Source: Desulfoluna butyratoxydans
GTDB taxonomy: Bacteria > Desulfobacterota > Desulfobacteria > Desulfobacterales > Desulfolunaceae
Reading direction: 5' to 3'
Assembly (NCBI RefSeq): GCF_900699765.1
Contig: NZ_CAADHO010000004.1
Location: 463,806-527,805 of the forward strand
Length of the DNA: 64,000 nucleotides
The position numbers were made by a program, and so were the translations under genes. This document shows, piece after piece, positions 34,006 through 43,215 of the stretch; position 1 is the stretch's first letter; every line of letters begins with the position of its first letter. The notes beneath the pieces were generated by a model. The model was not told the origin of the DNA and ran no database searches. It was given only the letters and a program-made list of their open reading frames with translations.

Positions 34006-34094
34006 CTTTGCTGGGGGTGCCCTTAACCGGGCTGAGACGGAGATATTCCAACCCTTTGAACCTGACGCAGTTTGTACTGCCGTAGGGAAGCCAC
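34006..34094 (+). promoter_or_regulatory. TPP riboswitch (THI element)
   Basis: Contains the conserved pieces in order: GGGGGTGC, GGGCTGAGACGGAGA, ACCCTTTGAACCTGA and CGTAGGGAAGC. These are the thiamin pyrophosphate-binding core. A strong terminator lies 53 bases downstream, so control is probably by transcription termination when TPP is bound. It governs thiS to thiC. Confidence 0.93.
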
Positions 34095-34146
34095 ATACAC
34101 GATTCTTGTCGCGGCGCTTCAAAGCCCCCCGACACCTCACGTATCA

Positions 34147-34173
34147 GGCTGCCTGCGGGCGGCCTTTTTTTTT
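34147..34173 (+). terminator. riboswitch-controlled terminator
   Basis: GGCTGCC pairs with GGCGGCC around a TGCG loop, followed by nine T. It lies between the TPP aptamer and thiS and is the likely expression platform. Confidence 0.8.
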
Positions 34174-34390
34174 GGCCGCTCGCGGTCCGGTACCTGGCCC
34201 AGGCTCACAGGCCTCGGTGCCGCTCCGGAATCATCGGTCCTGCGCCCTGGAATCCCTTTCCTTGGTATCTCCCCTTCATACAAGAATACCTGTCCTCCAG
34301 CTTATGGCCCTGGTTCGGTGTGCCTGTGGCGCGGTTTTTGTCTGCGTTTGCGGTCCATACGCGTTTCCGGGGTTTCCAGGAGGTGTGTCT

Positions 34391-34591
34391 ATGATGGTCA
34401 ACGGCAGCGAAGAGAGCCTGTCCCAAGGTGACATGACCTTGGAGCGGTTCCTGGAGCACAAAGGGCTTCACCCCGGCAGTGTCGTGGTGGAGCGAAACGG
34501 TGAGGTGGTTGAGCGGTCCCGGTTCGGGGCAGTGACACTGAGCGAAACCGACAAACTTGAGATCCTGCGATTTGTGGGAGGGGGGTGCTGA
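34391..34591 (+). CDS. thiS: sulfur carrier protein ThiS with extra C-terminal Cys
   Basis: About 66 residues, ubiquitin-like sulfur carrier for the thiazole ring of thiamin. AGGAGGTG at 34378-34385 supports ATG 34391 (or 34394). The core fits ThiS ([24 protein letters not shown]). The C-terminus reads FVGGGC: one Cys follows the Gly-Gly that is normally terminal and adenylated by ThiF. The Cys would have to be removed or the protein would be inactive. The stop overlaps the thiG start. Confidence 0.88.
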   Translation: MMVNGSEESLSQGDMTLERFLEHKGLHPGSVVVERNGEVVERSRFGAVTLSETDKLEILRFVGGGC

Positions 34592-35370
34592 TGGATGATT
34601 GTTTTCAAATTGGGGGAAGAGAGTTTTCAAGCCGGCTTTTTATCGGGACCGGGAAATACCCGGCCGATGGCCTGATCCCAGATGTGTGTGAGGCTTCCGG
34701 CGCCCAGGTGATCACCGTGGCCCTGCGCCGTGTGGACTTTGCCTCGGAGACCGACAACGTGATGAAGCACATTCCCGAGAACATGGTGCTCCTTCCCAAC
34801 ACCTCCGGCGCACGAAACGCAGAAGAAGCGGTGCGCATCGCCCGCCTTGCCCGGGCCGCCGGATGCGGGGACTGGATCAAGATCGAGGTGATCAGCGATC
34901 AGCGCTACCTGCTCCCGGACAACCTGGAGACCACAAAAGCCACGGAGATCCTTGCCGCAGAAGGGTTTCATGTTTTTCCGTACATGAACCCGGACCTCAT
35001 GGATGCCCGGCGCATGGTGGATGCCGGGGCCGCCGCGGTCATGCCCCTGGGCGCTCCCATCGGCACCAACCGGGGGATCCGTACCCGTGAGATGATACGG
35101 ATCCTCATCGATGAGATCTCCCTTCCCATTATTGTGGATGCGGGCATCGGAAAGCCTTCCCAGGCGTGCGAAGCCATGGAGATGGGGGCTGCTGCCTGCC
35201 TCGTCAACACGGCCATTGCCTCTTCCAGTGATCCTGTGTCCATGGGGCGTGCCTTTGGCCGGGCCGTTGACGCCGGACGTGCCGCGTACCTTGCAGGCCT
35301 TGGTTCGACACGCAAAGAGGCATCGGCTTCGTCCCCCCTTACCGGGTTCCTCGGGCAGGGGAGGGCGTGA
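34591..35370 (+). CDS. thiG: thiazole synthase ThiG
   Basis: About 259 residues, TIM-barrel enzyme that builds thiazole phosphate from deoxyxylulose 5-phosphate, dehydroglycine and ThiS thiocarboxylate. Signatures: [31 protein letters not shown] with the Schiff-base Lys, [13 protein letters not shown], and [14 protein letters not shown] 34591 overlaps the thiS stop; the GTG six bases upstream is not needed. The stop overlaps thiH by one base. Confidence 0.95.
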   Translation: MDDCFQIGGREFSSRLFIGTGKYPADGLIPDVCEASGAQVITVALRRVDFASETDNVMKHIPENMVLLPNTSGARNAEEAVRIARLARAAGCGDWIKIEVISDQRYLLPDNLETTKATEILAAEGFHVFPYMNPDLMDARRMVDAGAAAVMPLGAPIGTNRGIRTREMIRILIDEISLPIIVDAGIGKPSQACEAMEMGAAACLVNTAIASSSDPVSMGRAFGRAVDAGRAAYLAGLGSTRKEASASSPLTGFLGQGRA

Positions 35371-36470
35371 TGGGTTTTTTCGATGTTTGGAAAACACTGG
35401 ACCCGGACGAGACCCTTGCCCGCATCAACGGAGCCACGGAGCATGACGTGCGAGCCGCCCTGGACGCACACAAATGTTCGGTAGATCATTTAATGGCCCT
35501 TTTGTCTCCGGCGGCGGTGCCTTTCCTTGAGGATATGGCCCGGAAAGCCCACGAGTCGACCCTGCGCCATTTTGGCCGCCAGATCCTGTTGTTTACTCCC
35601 ATTTATATCTCCAACCACTGCATCAACCAGTGCGTCTACTGCGGGTTCAACGCCAAAAACAAGATCCACCGGCGCCAGCTGACCCTGGAAGAGGTGGAGT
35701 TCGAGGCCGCGGCCATTGCCGAGACCGGGCTCAAACACATTCTCCTGTTGACCGGCGAGGCGCCCAACGTGGCGACTCCGGCCTACATCGAGGAGAGCCT
35801 GGCCATCATTTCCAAGTATTTTACGTCCGTGGGCATCGAGATCTACCCCGTGGACGAGGATGGGTATGCACGGTTCGTGAATGCCGGGGCCGACAGCCTC
35901 ACCGTGTATCAGGAGACGTACAACGAAGATCTGTACAAGACCCTGCACCCGGCCGGACCCAAACGTGATTTCAGGTTTCGGCTGGAGGCCCTGGAGCGCG
36001 GGGCCCGGGCCAGGATGCGCGGGATCAACCTCGGCGGGCTCCTGGGGCTGGACCACTGGCGACGCGAGGCCTTTTTCACGGCCATGCACGCCGACTGGAT
36101 CATGACCACCTTCCCCGAGGTGGAGCTGGGCCTTTCCCTTCCTCGCATGCGGCCCCACGCCGGATGTTATGAACCCGCCCATATCGTATCGGATACCGAT
36201 ATCGTGCAGGCCATGACCGCCTTCCGGCTCTTTTTGCCCCGGGCCGGGATCACCCTGTCCACCCGGGAGAGCGCTGCTTTTCGGGACAACGTGCTTCCCC
36301 TGGGCATCACCCGCCTGTCGGCAGGCTCCTGCACATCCGTGGGCAGCCACACCGAAGAGGAGGGCTCCGGCCAGTTCGATATCAATGACGAGCGGAGCGT
36401 CGTGGAGATGGATGCCAACTTAAGGGGGCGCGGGTATCAGCCCGTCTATCAGGACTGGAGGATGCACTGA
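35370..36470 (+). CDS. thiH: 2-iminoacetate synthase ThiH (tyrosine lyase)
   Basis: About 366 residues. Radical SAM enzyme that cleaves tyrosine to dehydroglycine and p-cresol, the anaerobic source of the glycine imine. The motif CINQCVYC (C84, C88, C91) binds the [4Fe-4S] cluster. NKIHRRQLTLEEV and LLLTGEAP are typical of ThiH. The use of ThiH rather than ThiO fits an anaerobe. It overlaps thiG and thiF by one base each. Confidence 0.95.
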   Translation: MGFFDVWKTLDPDETLARINGATEHDVRAALDAHKCSVDHLMALLSPAAVPFLEDMARKAHESTLRHFGRQILLFTPIYISNHCINQCVYCGFNAKNKIHRRQLTLEEVEFEAAAIAETGLKHILLLTGEAPNVATPAYIEESLAIISKYFTSVGIEIYPVDEDGYARFVNAGADSLTVYQETYNEDLYKTLHPAGPKRDFRFRLEALERGARARMRGINLGGLLGLDHWRREAFFTAMHADWIMTTFPEVELGLSLPRMRPHAGCYEPAHIVSDTDIVQAMTAFRLFLPRAGITLSTRESAAFRDNVLPLGITRLSAGSCTSVGSHTEEEGSGQFDINDERSVVEMDANLRGRGYQPVYQDWRMH

Positions 36471-37090
36471 TGGACACCCTCGGAGGGTCCCTTGTGAGCC
36501 GCGTGGGTAAAGATCCCATGGAGCGTGTCTCTTCAGCCTGCATCGGTATTGCAGGGGCCGGGGGCCTGGGGTCCAACTGCGCCATGCACCTGGTGCGCAT
36601 GGGGTTCCGGCGCCTTGTCATCGCCGATTTTGACCGGGTGGAGCCTTCCAACCTCAACCGGCAGTTTTTTTTCGCCCGCCAGGTGGGGGAGAGCAAGGTG
36701 GCTGCCCTGAAAGAGAATCTGGTTGCCATCGAACCGGAGGTGGTGGTGGACACCCATTGCGTCCAGGTCACCGACGAGAACATCGGGGGGCTCTTTGACG
36801 GCTGCGATGCCGTGGTGGAGGCCTTTGACCGGGTGGAAGCCAAGCAGCTCCTGGTGGAGCGATACCTGGCGCGCGGGACCTTTCTCGTGGCCGCCTCCGG
36901 CATCGGCGGCTGGGGAGATGCCGATCGCATCGTGACCCGGAAGATCAGCCCCACTTGCTATGTGGTGGGGGACGGGGTCACCGAAGCGGATGATGCAGCT
37001 CCTCCCATGTCCGCGGTGGTCTCCATTGCGGCGGCCAAGCAGGCGGATTTGGTATTTGGTTGGGTGGTGAATGGGGGAAGTAAAGGCTAA
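36470..37090 (+). CDS. thiF: sulfur carrier adenylyltransferase ThiF
   Basis: 206 residues, short ThiF form. E1-like fold with the ATP-binding glycine motif GIAGAGGLGSN, DFDRVEPSNLNRQFF, and an acceptor-side EAFDRVEAK. It adenylates the C-terminal Gly of ThiS. The short form lacks a rhodanese domain and the zinc cysteines of MoeB-type proteins. The stop codon lies inside a short tandem repeat that runs on to 37121. Confidence 0.9.
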   Translation: MDTLGGSLVSRVGKDPMERVSSACIGIAGAGGLGSNCAMHLVRMGFRRLVIADFDRVEPSNLNRQFFFARQVGESKVAALKENLVAIEPEVVVDTHCVQVTDENIGGLFDGCDAVVEAFDRVEAKQLLVERYLARGTFLVAASGIGGWGDADRIVTRKISPTCYVVGDGVTEADDAAPPMSAVVSIAAAKQADLVFGWVVNGGSKG

Positions 37091-37121
37091 AGGCGAAGGG
37101 CTAAAGGCTAAAGGCTAAAGG
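37082..37121. repeat. short tandem repeat at the thiF end
   Basis: Four to five imperfect copies of a 7-base unit (CTAAAGG). The first copy contains the thiF stop codon. A GC-rich hairpin (CCCCTGG/CCGGGGG) with a T-run follows at 37127-37150 and might attenuate transcription into thiE. Confidence 0.6.
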
Positions 37122-37171
37122 TAAAATCCCCTGGCCGCCGGGGGGCGTTTTTTACAGGAGAATAAGAAACC

Positions 37172-37804
37172 ATGAGATCCATTGCAGGTGCCGATATTTA
37201 CGGCATCACCGGGGAGGAACACTCCCTGGGCCGGGACAACATCACGGTGGTGAAGGCGATGATCGACGCCGGTATCACCCTGATCCAGTACCGGGAAAAA
37301 GAGAAATCCATGCTGGAGCGATACCGGCAGTGCGAGGTGGTGCGCAGGCTGACACAGGACGCCGGGGTTACTTTCATCGTCAACGATCATGTGGACCTTG
37401 CCCTTGCGGTTGAAGCAGACGGCCTCCACGTGGGCCAGGACGACCTGCCCATTCCCGTGGTGCGAAAGCTTGCGGGGGAATCCATGATCATCGGGCTCTC
37501 CACCCACAGCCCTGCCCAGGCGGCTGCTGCCGTTGCGGCGGGGGCCGATTACATCGGTGTCGGCCCCATCTTCACCACCCAGACCAAAAAGGATGTCTGC
37601 GACGCCGTGGGGCTGACCTACCTCGATCATGTGGTGAAAAACGAAAAAATCCCCTTTGTGGCCATCGGGGGGATCAAGGAACACAACATTGCCGAGGTGA
37701 AAGCCCACGGCGCGGAAACCATTGCTCTGGTGACGGAGATCGTCGGAGCCAAAGATATTTCAAAGCGGGTCAAAGCCATCCGCAAAGCCATGGAGAGAAA
37801 TTAA
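37172..37804 (+). CDS. thiE: thiamin phosphate synthase ThiE
   Basis: 210 residues, TIM-barrel enzyme that joins hydroxymethylpyrimidine pyrophosphate and thiazole phosphate. Signatures: [54 protein letters not shown] and IGGI. CAGGAGAA upstream of the ATG. One base separates its stop from thiC. Confidence 0.94.
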   Translation: MRSIAGADIYGITGEEHSLGRDNITVVKAMIDAGITLIQYREKEKSMLERYRQCEVVRRLTQDAGVTFIVNDHVDLALAVEADGLHVGQDDLPIPVVRKLAGESMIIGLSTHSPAQAAAAVAAGADYIGVGPIFTTQTKKDVCDAVGLTYLDHVVKNEKIPFVAIGGIKEHNIAEVKAHGAETIALVTEIVGAKDISKRVKAIRKAMERN

Positions 37805-37805
37805 A

Positions 37806-39110
37806 ATGAGCTACACAACCCAGATGAACGCGGCCCGAAAGGGTATCGTTACCGGCGCCATGGAGACCGTGGCCAAAAAAGAGAACATGCCCATCGAAAC
37901 CCTCATGGAGCGCATGGCCAAGGGCACCATCGCTGTTCCGGTGAACAAGAACCACACCGTCATCGATCCCGAAGGCGTGGGGGAAGGGCTCCGCACCAAG
38001 GTGAACGTCAACCTGGGGATCTCCAAGGACTGCTGCGACCTGGAGGTGGAGATGGCCAAGGTCCGGGCCGCCGTTGCCATGAAGGCAGAAGCCATCATGG
38101 ACCTCAGCTGCTTCGGCAAGACCCGTGAGTTCCGCACCCGTGTCATCTCCGAATGTCCCGCCATGGTCGGTACGGTGCCCATGTATGACGCCGTGGGCTT
38201 CTACGACAAGAACATCAAGGACATCACCGTGGATGAGTTCTTCAAGGTGGTGGAGCGCCACGCCGAGGACGGGGTGGATTTTGCCACCATCCACGCCGGG
38301 CTCAACCGGGCCACCGCCGAGAAGATCAAGCGCAACGACCGCCTCACCGGTGTTGTCTCCCGCGGCGGTTCCCTTCTCTACACCTGGATGATGCTCAATG
38401 ACGCCGAAAACCCCTTTTACGAGCACTACGACCGGCTCCTGGAGATCTGCACCAAGTACGACCTCACCCTGAGCCTCGGCGACGGCTGCCGCCCGGGGAG
38501 CATCAACGACTCCACGGACGCGGCCCAGGTGGAGGAGCTCATCACCCTGGGCGAGCTCACCAAGCGCGCCTGGGAGCAGGATGTCCAGGTGATGATCGAA
38601 GGGCCGGGTCACATGGCCATGGATGAGATCACCGGCAACATGATGATGGAAAAACGCCTCTGCCACGGCGCGCCCTTTTACGTCCTGGGGCCCCTGGTCA
38701 CCGACGTGGCTCCCGGCTACGACCACATCACCAGCGCCATCGGCGGGGCCATTGCAGCGGCCAACGGCGCGGATTTTCTCTGCTACGTCACCCCGGCCGA
38801 GCACCTGCGTCTCCCCGACCTGGAGGACATGAAAGAGGGCGTTATCGCCACGCGTATTGCAGCCCATGCCGCCGACATTGCCAAGAAGATCCCCGGCGCC
38901 CGGAGCTGGGATAACGCCATGAGCAAGGCCCGCGCCGACCTCGATTGGGAAAAGATGTTCTCCCTGGCCATGGATCCCGTAAAAGCCAGGAGCTACAGGG
39001 AAAGCTCCAAACCCGAGTTTGAGGACAGCTGCACCATGTGCGGCAAGATGTGCGCGGTGCGTAACATGAAGCGGGTCCATGAGGGCAAGGATATTCAGTT
39101 GAATGACTAA
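37806..39110 (+). CDS. thiC: phosphomethylpyrimidine synthase ThiC
   Basis: 434 residues. Radical SAM enzyme that rearranges aminoimidazole ribotide into hydroxymethylpyrimidine phosphate. Central motifs [30 protein letters not shown], and the C-terminal cluster motif CTMCGKMC (C-X2-C-X4-C). The length is that of the shorter bacterial/archaeal ThiC group, without the long N-terminal domain of the E. coli enzyme. Last gene of the operon. Confidence 0.95.
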   Translation: MSYTTQMNAARKGIVTGAMETVAKKENMPIETLMERMAKGTIAVPVNKNHTVIDPEGVGEGLRTKVNVNLGISKDCCDLEVEMAKVRAAVAMKAEAIMDLSCFGKTREFRTRVISECPAMVGTVPMYDAVGFYDKNIKDITVDEFFKVVERHAEDGVDFATIHAGLNRATAEKIKRNDRLTGVVSRGGSLLYTWMMLNDAENPFYEHYDRLLEICTKYDLTLSLGDGCRPGSINDSTDAAQVEELITLGELTKRAWEQDVQVMIEGPGHMAMDEITGNMMMEKRLCHGAPFYVLGPLVTDVAPGYDHITSAIGGAIAAANGADFLCYVTPAEHLRLPDLEDMKEGVIATRIAAHAADIAKKIPGARSWDNAMSKARADLDWEKMFSLAMDPVKARSYRESSKPEFEDSCTMCGKMCAVRNMKRVHEGKDIQLND

Positions 39111-39720
39111 AAAGCAGGTGCAAAGCAGGTAATAGGAAAGACAGGGCATAGGTCGGTGGGAATCGGTGACCGGGTGTGGAGCGTTTTATCCATGTGGACC
39201 TGATCATGTTGCGGTCTTGCTTTGCCCTGCCTGACGTGTTTGGCCTGCGGTCCTTAATTAATGAAATATAAAAAAGTGCCGCTCGTTTTCATTAAAAGAT
39301 GAAGATGAGCGGCATTTTTTTTTAGATATTTTTGATTGCGGAGGGCCTGCCATGAAAGGGGTGGTTTGCCCTTTCGGCGTGGGAGGGGAGGGGACGCCAG
39401 TCATGGCGATTCTGGTGAGTGGTATGGTTTTATATAGCTGATATCATGAGTATTTAAGGCTTGTGGGGCTCGGTTGGGCGGGTGGGTTACACCAGGGGCG
39501 TATGGGTGATTGAGGATCCTTGAAAGGGAACGCCCCTTCGGGGCGAAACGGCGGAGAGGGCCTGTGGGCGGTGGGATAGAGCCTGCTGGTGACTTGACAG
39601 CCCGGAATGGCCCCGGCTAAGAAAGAAACCGCAATCCTTGAAAAATGTGATGGGGTGGGCAGGCTCGTCAAAGCCGCCGGGCCCCTTTTTTTGTAACCGG
39701 ATACGTTAAGGACACGTGTG
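39111..39720. other. intergenic region between thiC and the TRAP operon
   Basis: Contains the terminator at 39277-39323 and a small GC hairpin (CGCCCC TTC GGGGCG, about 39530-39544). No gene and no clear sigma-54 promoter seen. Confidence 0.5.
39277..39323 (+). terminator. Rho-independent terminator of the thiamin operon
   Basis: TGCCGCTC (39277-39284) pairs with GAGCGGCA (39307-39314), followed by nine T. Confidence 0.8.
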
Positions 39721-40737
39721 ATGATGACAGCGCTTAAAAAATGGACGATCGCGGTTGTGTGCCTTTTGATGCTCCCGGCTCTTTCCGAGGCGGGGTATAA
39801 AAAGGAATACAAATTAAGCTGTGTGGTGGGACCCAAGATGCCCTGGGGCGAAGGGGCGACCCTGTTTGCCGATCTGGTGCGGGAGCGCACCGAGGGCCGG
39901 GTCAACATCAAGGTCTACACGGCAGGTTCTCTCATGGCGGGCAAGCAGACCAACGAGTTCCTGCTGCTCAAGCGCGGCGTGGCCGATTTTGCCTTTGCCT
40001 CCCCCATCAACTGGTCGTCTACCCTGAAGCCTTTGAACCTGTTTAACCTTCCCTTCTTTTTTGAAGATTACGAGGCCCTGGACAAGGTGACCTCAGGGGA
40101 GGCTGGGAAAGCCATTGAAGCCCTGATCGCCAAAAAAGGGGTTAAGGTCCTGGGCTGGGGAGAGAACGGGTACCGCGAGATCACCAACTCCAAGCGGGCC
40201 ATTCGGACCCCGGAAGACTTAAAGGGCTTGAAAGTCCGCGTGGTGGGTACCCCCATCTTCATCGACATCATGAAGTCCATGGGTGCCAACCCTGTGAACA
40301 TGAACTGGGGCGAGGCCAAGATCGCTTTTCAGCAGGGGGTTGTGGACGCCCAGGAGAACCCGGCCGTGGGCATCGAGATTCCTCTGAAGATCTGGCAGTT
40401 CCATAATCACGTGTCTTTCTGGGGGTATGTCATCGATCCCCTCATGTTCACCGTGAACCAGAAGACCTGGAAAAAATTCTCGGAAAAAGACCGTGAGATC
40501 ATCCGTCAGGCGGCGGTGGACGCCGGTCGCATGCAGAAGGGTGTCGTAAGAAAGGGCCTGGTGGCCCCGGACCTTTCCGCCCACGAGCTGATGCGGGAAA
40601 ACGGCATGGAAGTGACGGTGCTCACCCCCGAAGAGAAAAAGGCGTTTCGTGTGCTCACCGAGCCCGTGTACAAAAAATGGGTCCCCCGCATCGGTGAGGA
40701 GCTGGTGGAGAAGGCCAAAGCGGACATGGGGAATTAA
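39721..40737 (+). CDS. TRAP transporter substrate-binding protein, DctP family
   Basis: About 338 residues, periplasmic (signal peptide MMTALKKWTIAVVCLLMLPAL). DctP-type motifs: GATLFADLVRERTEGRVNIK, DFAFASPINW, LPFFFEDYEAL, LKGLKVRVVGTPIF with the conserved Arg that binds the substrate carboxylate, and GVVDAQENP. It captures an organic acid and delivers it to the membrane part encoded next. TAAGGA precedes the ATG pair. Substrate not known. Confidence 0.9.
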   Translation: MMTALKKWTIAVVCLLMLPALSEAGYKKEYKLSCVVGPKMPWGEGATLFADLVRERTEGRVNIKVYTAGSLMAGKQTNEFLLLKRGVADFAFASPINWSSTLKPLNLFNLPFFFEDYEALDKVTSGEAGKAIEALIAKKGVKVLGWGENGYREITNSKRAIRTPEDLKGLKVRVVGTPIFIDIMKSMGANPVNMNWGEAKIAFQQGVVDAQENPAVGIEIPLKIWQFHNHVSFWGYVIDPLMFTVNQKTWKKFSEKDREIIRQAAVDAGRMQKGVVRKGLVAPDLSAHELMRENGMEVTVLTPEEKKAFRVLTEPVYKKWVPRIGEELVEKAKADMGN

Positions 40738-40740
40738 ACC

Positions 40741-41220
40741 TTGAACACCCTGAAACATATTGTGCGCAATTTTGAGGAAGTCTTCGGAGCCCTGCTTCTG
40801 GGCTCCATGTTTGTCCTGGGGCTGGCCAACGTCGTTACCCGCTACTTTTTCGAGTTTTCCCTGGCCTTCACCGAGGAGCTGGAGGTGGCTGGCCTGGTCT
40901 GGCTCACCATGCTCGGTACCAGCGCGGCCTTTAAAAAGAGCCATCACCTGAACCTGCAGTATTACGAAAAAAAGCTCTCCCCACGGGCGGCCACACTGGT
41001 CCGCATGGGTGGGCTTGTGCTGGCCATTGTGCTCTTTGCTACCCTTGCGGGCCTCAGCTGGTTTCATATTTATGATCTCATCGATCTTGAGATCACCACC
41101 GAAGCCCTGGAGCTTCCGGAGTGGATCTATGCCCTGGCCATTCCGGCGGGGTCCGTTCTTGTCATTGTGCGGATTATTCAGGTGCTCATCGCCGAAAAGG
41201 CGAAACTCAAAGGAGTATGA
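40741..41220 (+). CDS. TRAP transporter small permease, DctQ family
   Basis: 159 residues, four transmembrane helices. MFVLGLANVVTRYFFEFSLA and TEELEVAGLVWLTMLGTSAAF are typical of DctQ. The start is a TTG at 40741, three bases after the binding protein stop, with GGGGA upstream. It works with the large permease that follows. Confidence 0.88.
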   Translation: MNTLKHIVRNFEEVFGALLLGSMFVLGLANVVTRYFFEFSLAFTEELEVAGLVWLTMLGTSAAFKKSHHLNLQYYEKKLSPRAATLVRMGGLVLAIVLFATLAGLSWFHIYDLIDLEITTEALELPEWIYALAIPAGSVLVIVRIIQVLIAEKAKLKGV

Positions 41221-41222
41221 CC

Positions 41223-42503
41223 ATGGGATTGCTGCTGTTTTTTCTGTTCATGGTGCTGCTCCTCTCCGGCGTGCCCATTGCCGTTGCCATCGGGCTCTCC
41301 TCGGTGGTTGTCATCTGGCTGGCGGACTTGGGTATTGCCGTGGTCTCCCCCAACTTTTATTCGGGCATCGCCAAATTTCAGCTCCTGGCCATCCCGCTCT
41401 TTATCTTTGCCGGGTTTCTGTTTGAGCGGTGCGGCATCTCAGAGCGGCTGGTGCGTTTTGCCAACCTCCTTGTGGGGCGCAAAAAAGGGAGCCTGGCCAT
41501 TGTGGCGGTGCTGGTGTGCGTCTTTTTCGGCGGCATCTCCGGCTCGGGTCCGGCCGATGCCGCGGCCATCGGCGCCATCTTGATTCCCGCCATGATCCGG
41601 GACGGGTACGACCGTGGCTTTGTGGCCGCCCTCATTGCCGGGGCAGGCTCCACCGCCATCATTGTGCCCGTGAGCATTGCCCTGATCATCTACGGAGCCC
41701 TCACCAACACCTCCATTACCACCCTGTTTGCTGCAGGCGCCATTCCCGGTGCTCTGGCAGGGCTTTGCCTGATCCTGCCCGCCTGGTGGATCTCCAAAAA
41801 GAGGGGGTACGGCAGCAGGACTGCCATGGCGTCGGACATGGGCCTGTTCCAGGCATTCCGTGAGGCGTTCTGGGGGCTCATGGCCCCGGGGATTATCCTG
41901 GGGGGGCTTTACGGCGGGGTGTTTACACCAACGGAAGCGGCTGTGGTGGCTGTTTTCTACGGTCTGATCCTGGGTTTTTTCCTCTACCGGACCCTCACGT
42001 TAAAGGCTCTGTACGAGATTTTGGTGGAGGCCTCCAATGCCTCGGCCGTGGTGATGCTTATCATCACCTTTGCCGGGCTGTTTTCATGGACGGCAAGCAC
42101 CCTGGGGGCCATGGACGCCATTTCCGCATCGCTCCTGGCCATCAGCGACAATCCGTATGTGGTGCTTCTGGTCATCAACCTCATCTTGTTCTGTGCCGGG
42201 ATGCTCATTGATGCCATCTCCATTTTTTACATCTTTATCCCCATCTTTCTGCCCATCATGGCGCAGTTCGGGTGGGACCCCATCTGGTTCGGCATCATGA
42301 TGACCTTTAACCTTGCCATCGGTCAGTTTACGCCCCCGGTTGCCGTGAACCTTTACGTGACCACCCATCTGGCGGAGATCCCCGTGGAGGAGACCTTCAA
42401 GGCCGTGATCCCCTTTATCCTGGCCATGCTTGCCGGGCTCGTGATCCTGGCCCTTTTCCCAAGCATAACTCTGTTTCTTCCACGCCTTTTCGGTATGATT
42501 TAA
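41223..42503 (+). CDS. TRAP transporter large permease, DctM family
   Basis: About 426 residues, a dozen hydrophobic segments. DctM signatures: FLFERCGISERLVRFANLLVG, FFGGISGSGPADAAAIGAI, TPTEAAVVAVFYG and FTPPVAVNLYV. It carries the ion-driven transport step. AGGAG seven bases before ATG 41223 fixes the start; the open frame extending upstream overlaps dctQ and is not coding. Confidence 0.92.
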   Translation: MGLLLFFLFMVLLLSGVPIAVAIGLSSVVVIWLADLGIAVVSPNFYSGIAKFQLLAIPLFIFAGFLFERCGISERLVRFANLLVGRKKGSLAIVAVLVCVFFGGISGSGPADAAAIGAILIPAMIRDGYDRGFVAALIAGAGSTAIIVPVSIALIIYGALTNTSITTLFAAGAIPGALAGLCLILPAWWISKKRGYGSRTAMASDMGLFQAFREAFWGLMAPGIILGGLYGGVFTPTEAAVVAVFYGLILGFFLYRTLTLKALYEILVEASNASAVVMLIITFAGLFSWTASTLGAMDAISASLLAISDNPYVVLLVINLILFCAGMLIDAISIFYIFIPIFLPIMAQFGWDPIWFGIMMTFNLAIGQFTPPVAVNLYVTTHLAEIPVEETFKAVIPFILAMLAGLVILALFPSITLFLPRLFGMI

Positions 42504-42509
42504 GGGCCT

Positions 42510-42577
42510 AAAAAAAGCAATGCCTCCAGCGGCAAGGTGTGTCACCTTGACAGCTGGCTTCCGCTGGGGCATTGCTT
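42510..42577 (-). terminator. strong minus-strand terminator-like hairpin
   Basis: AAGCAATGCCTCCAGCGG (42515-42532) pairs with CCGCTGGGGCATTGCTT (42561-42577), with a smaller CAAGGTG/CACCTTG hairpin inside. Seven A lie on the plus-strand left side, which is a T-run for minus-strand transcripts. No minus-strand gene precedes it. Confidence 0.55.
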
Positions 42578-42982
42578 GGGCCACCAGGGTGTTGTTGATG
42601 ACACCGTCCCAAAAGTCCGTCAGCCCGTAGGGTGCACTCTGTGCACCGTGTCCGGCTCACCCAGGGCTTTGATTTGGGGGCACGGAGTGCTCCCGCCACA
42701 TCGCTTTCCTGAAGAACAAAAAATGGCTTGTATGAAAATTGTCGCTTTGGTAAGCTTCGAAAATTAAAGCGTATAATGAGTTCTTGCCTTTTTTGCCAAG
42801 TCCAAAAGACAATCATACCTTACAAGATGTTGATATCCGGTGTGCCGGGCGATTAAATCGCCATAAATAACCCGTGGTATCTTTGTTGCTCGTATTTTTG
42901 TCGTATTGGTGCGCGCGTTTGGAGCCGATGTCAAAACGCAGAGCATCTTGTCACTCCCCTTTACCTTATCCCTTTCGTTCAC

Positions 42983-43097
42983 ATATCCACGGACTCTGTT
43001 CAAGGCATCAGAGCTTTCAGAAAGCGTTGGTTTATAAAAGCTCTGATAACGCAGTAGATGGGGTCTCTCGGGTCGCCAGAAGGGTGAATAAATCAAC
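42983..43097. repeat. dispersed intergenic repeat, copy B
   Basis: Carries AAGGCATCAGAGCTT (43002-43016), AGCTCTGATAACGCAGTAGATG-like sequence (43039-43060) and GAAGGGTGAATAAATCAA (43079-43096), in the same order as the minus strand of copy A. Confidence 0.6.
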
Positions 43098-43215
43098 CCA
43101 AAACGGTGACTTGTGTTTTTGTGATGTCTTAACTTTTCTCGCTAACTCATCGTAATAACAGTTTATTGTTTGCTGTTTCGAATGTGCCCGCTAAACTCAA
43201 AATAAGGAGTGCGGT

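Larger units (their letters stand above)
42504..43215. other. intergenic region after the TRAP operon
   Basis: Holds a long hairpin at 42510-42577 whose T-run is on the minus strand and copy B of the dispersed repeat (42983-43097). No gene with family similarity was found. AAGGAG at 43204-43209 belongs to the next gene. Confidence 0.5.

Noticed and set aside
34006..34094. Considered a cobalamin riboswitch
   Set aside because: The CTGAGA and ACCCTTTGAACCTGA pieces are specific for the TPP element, and the downstream genes are all thiamin synthesis.
37770..39149. Long minus-strand open frame of about 459 codons
   Set aside because: Antisense shadow of thiC, which is unmistakable on the plus strand; His/Gly-rich low-complexity translation.
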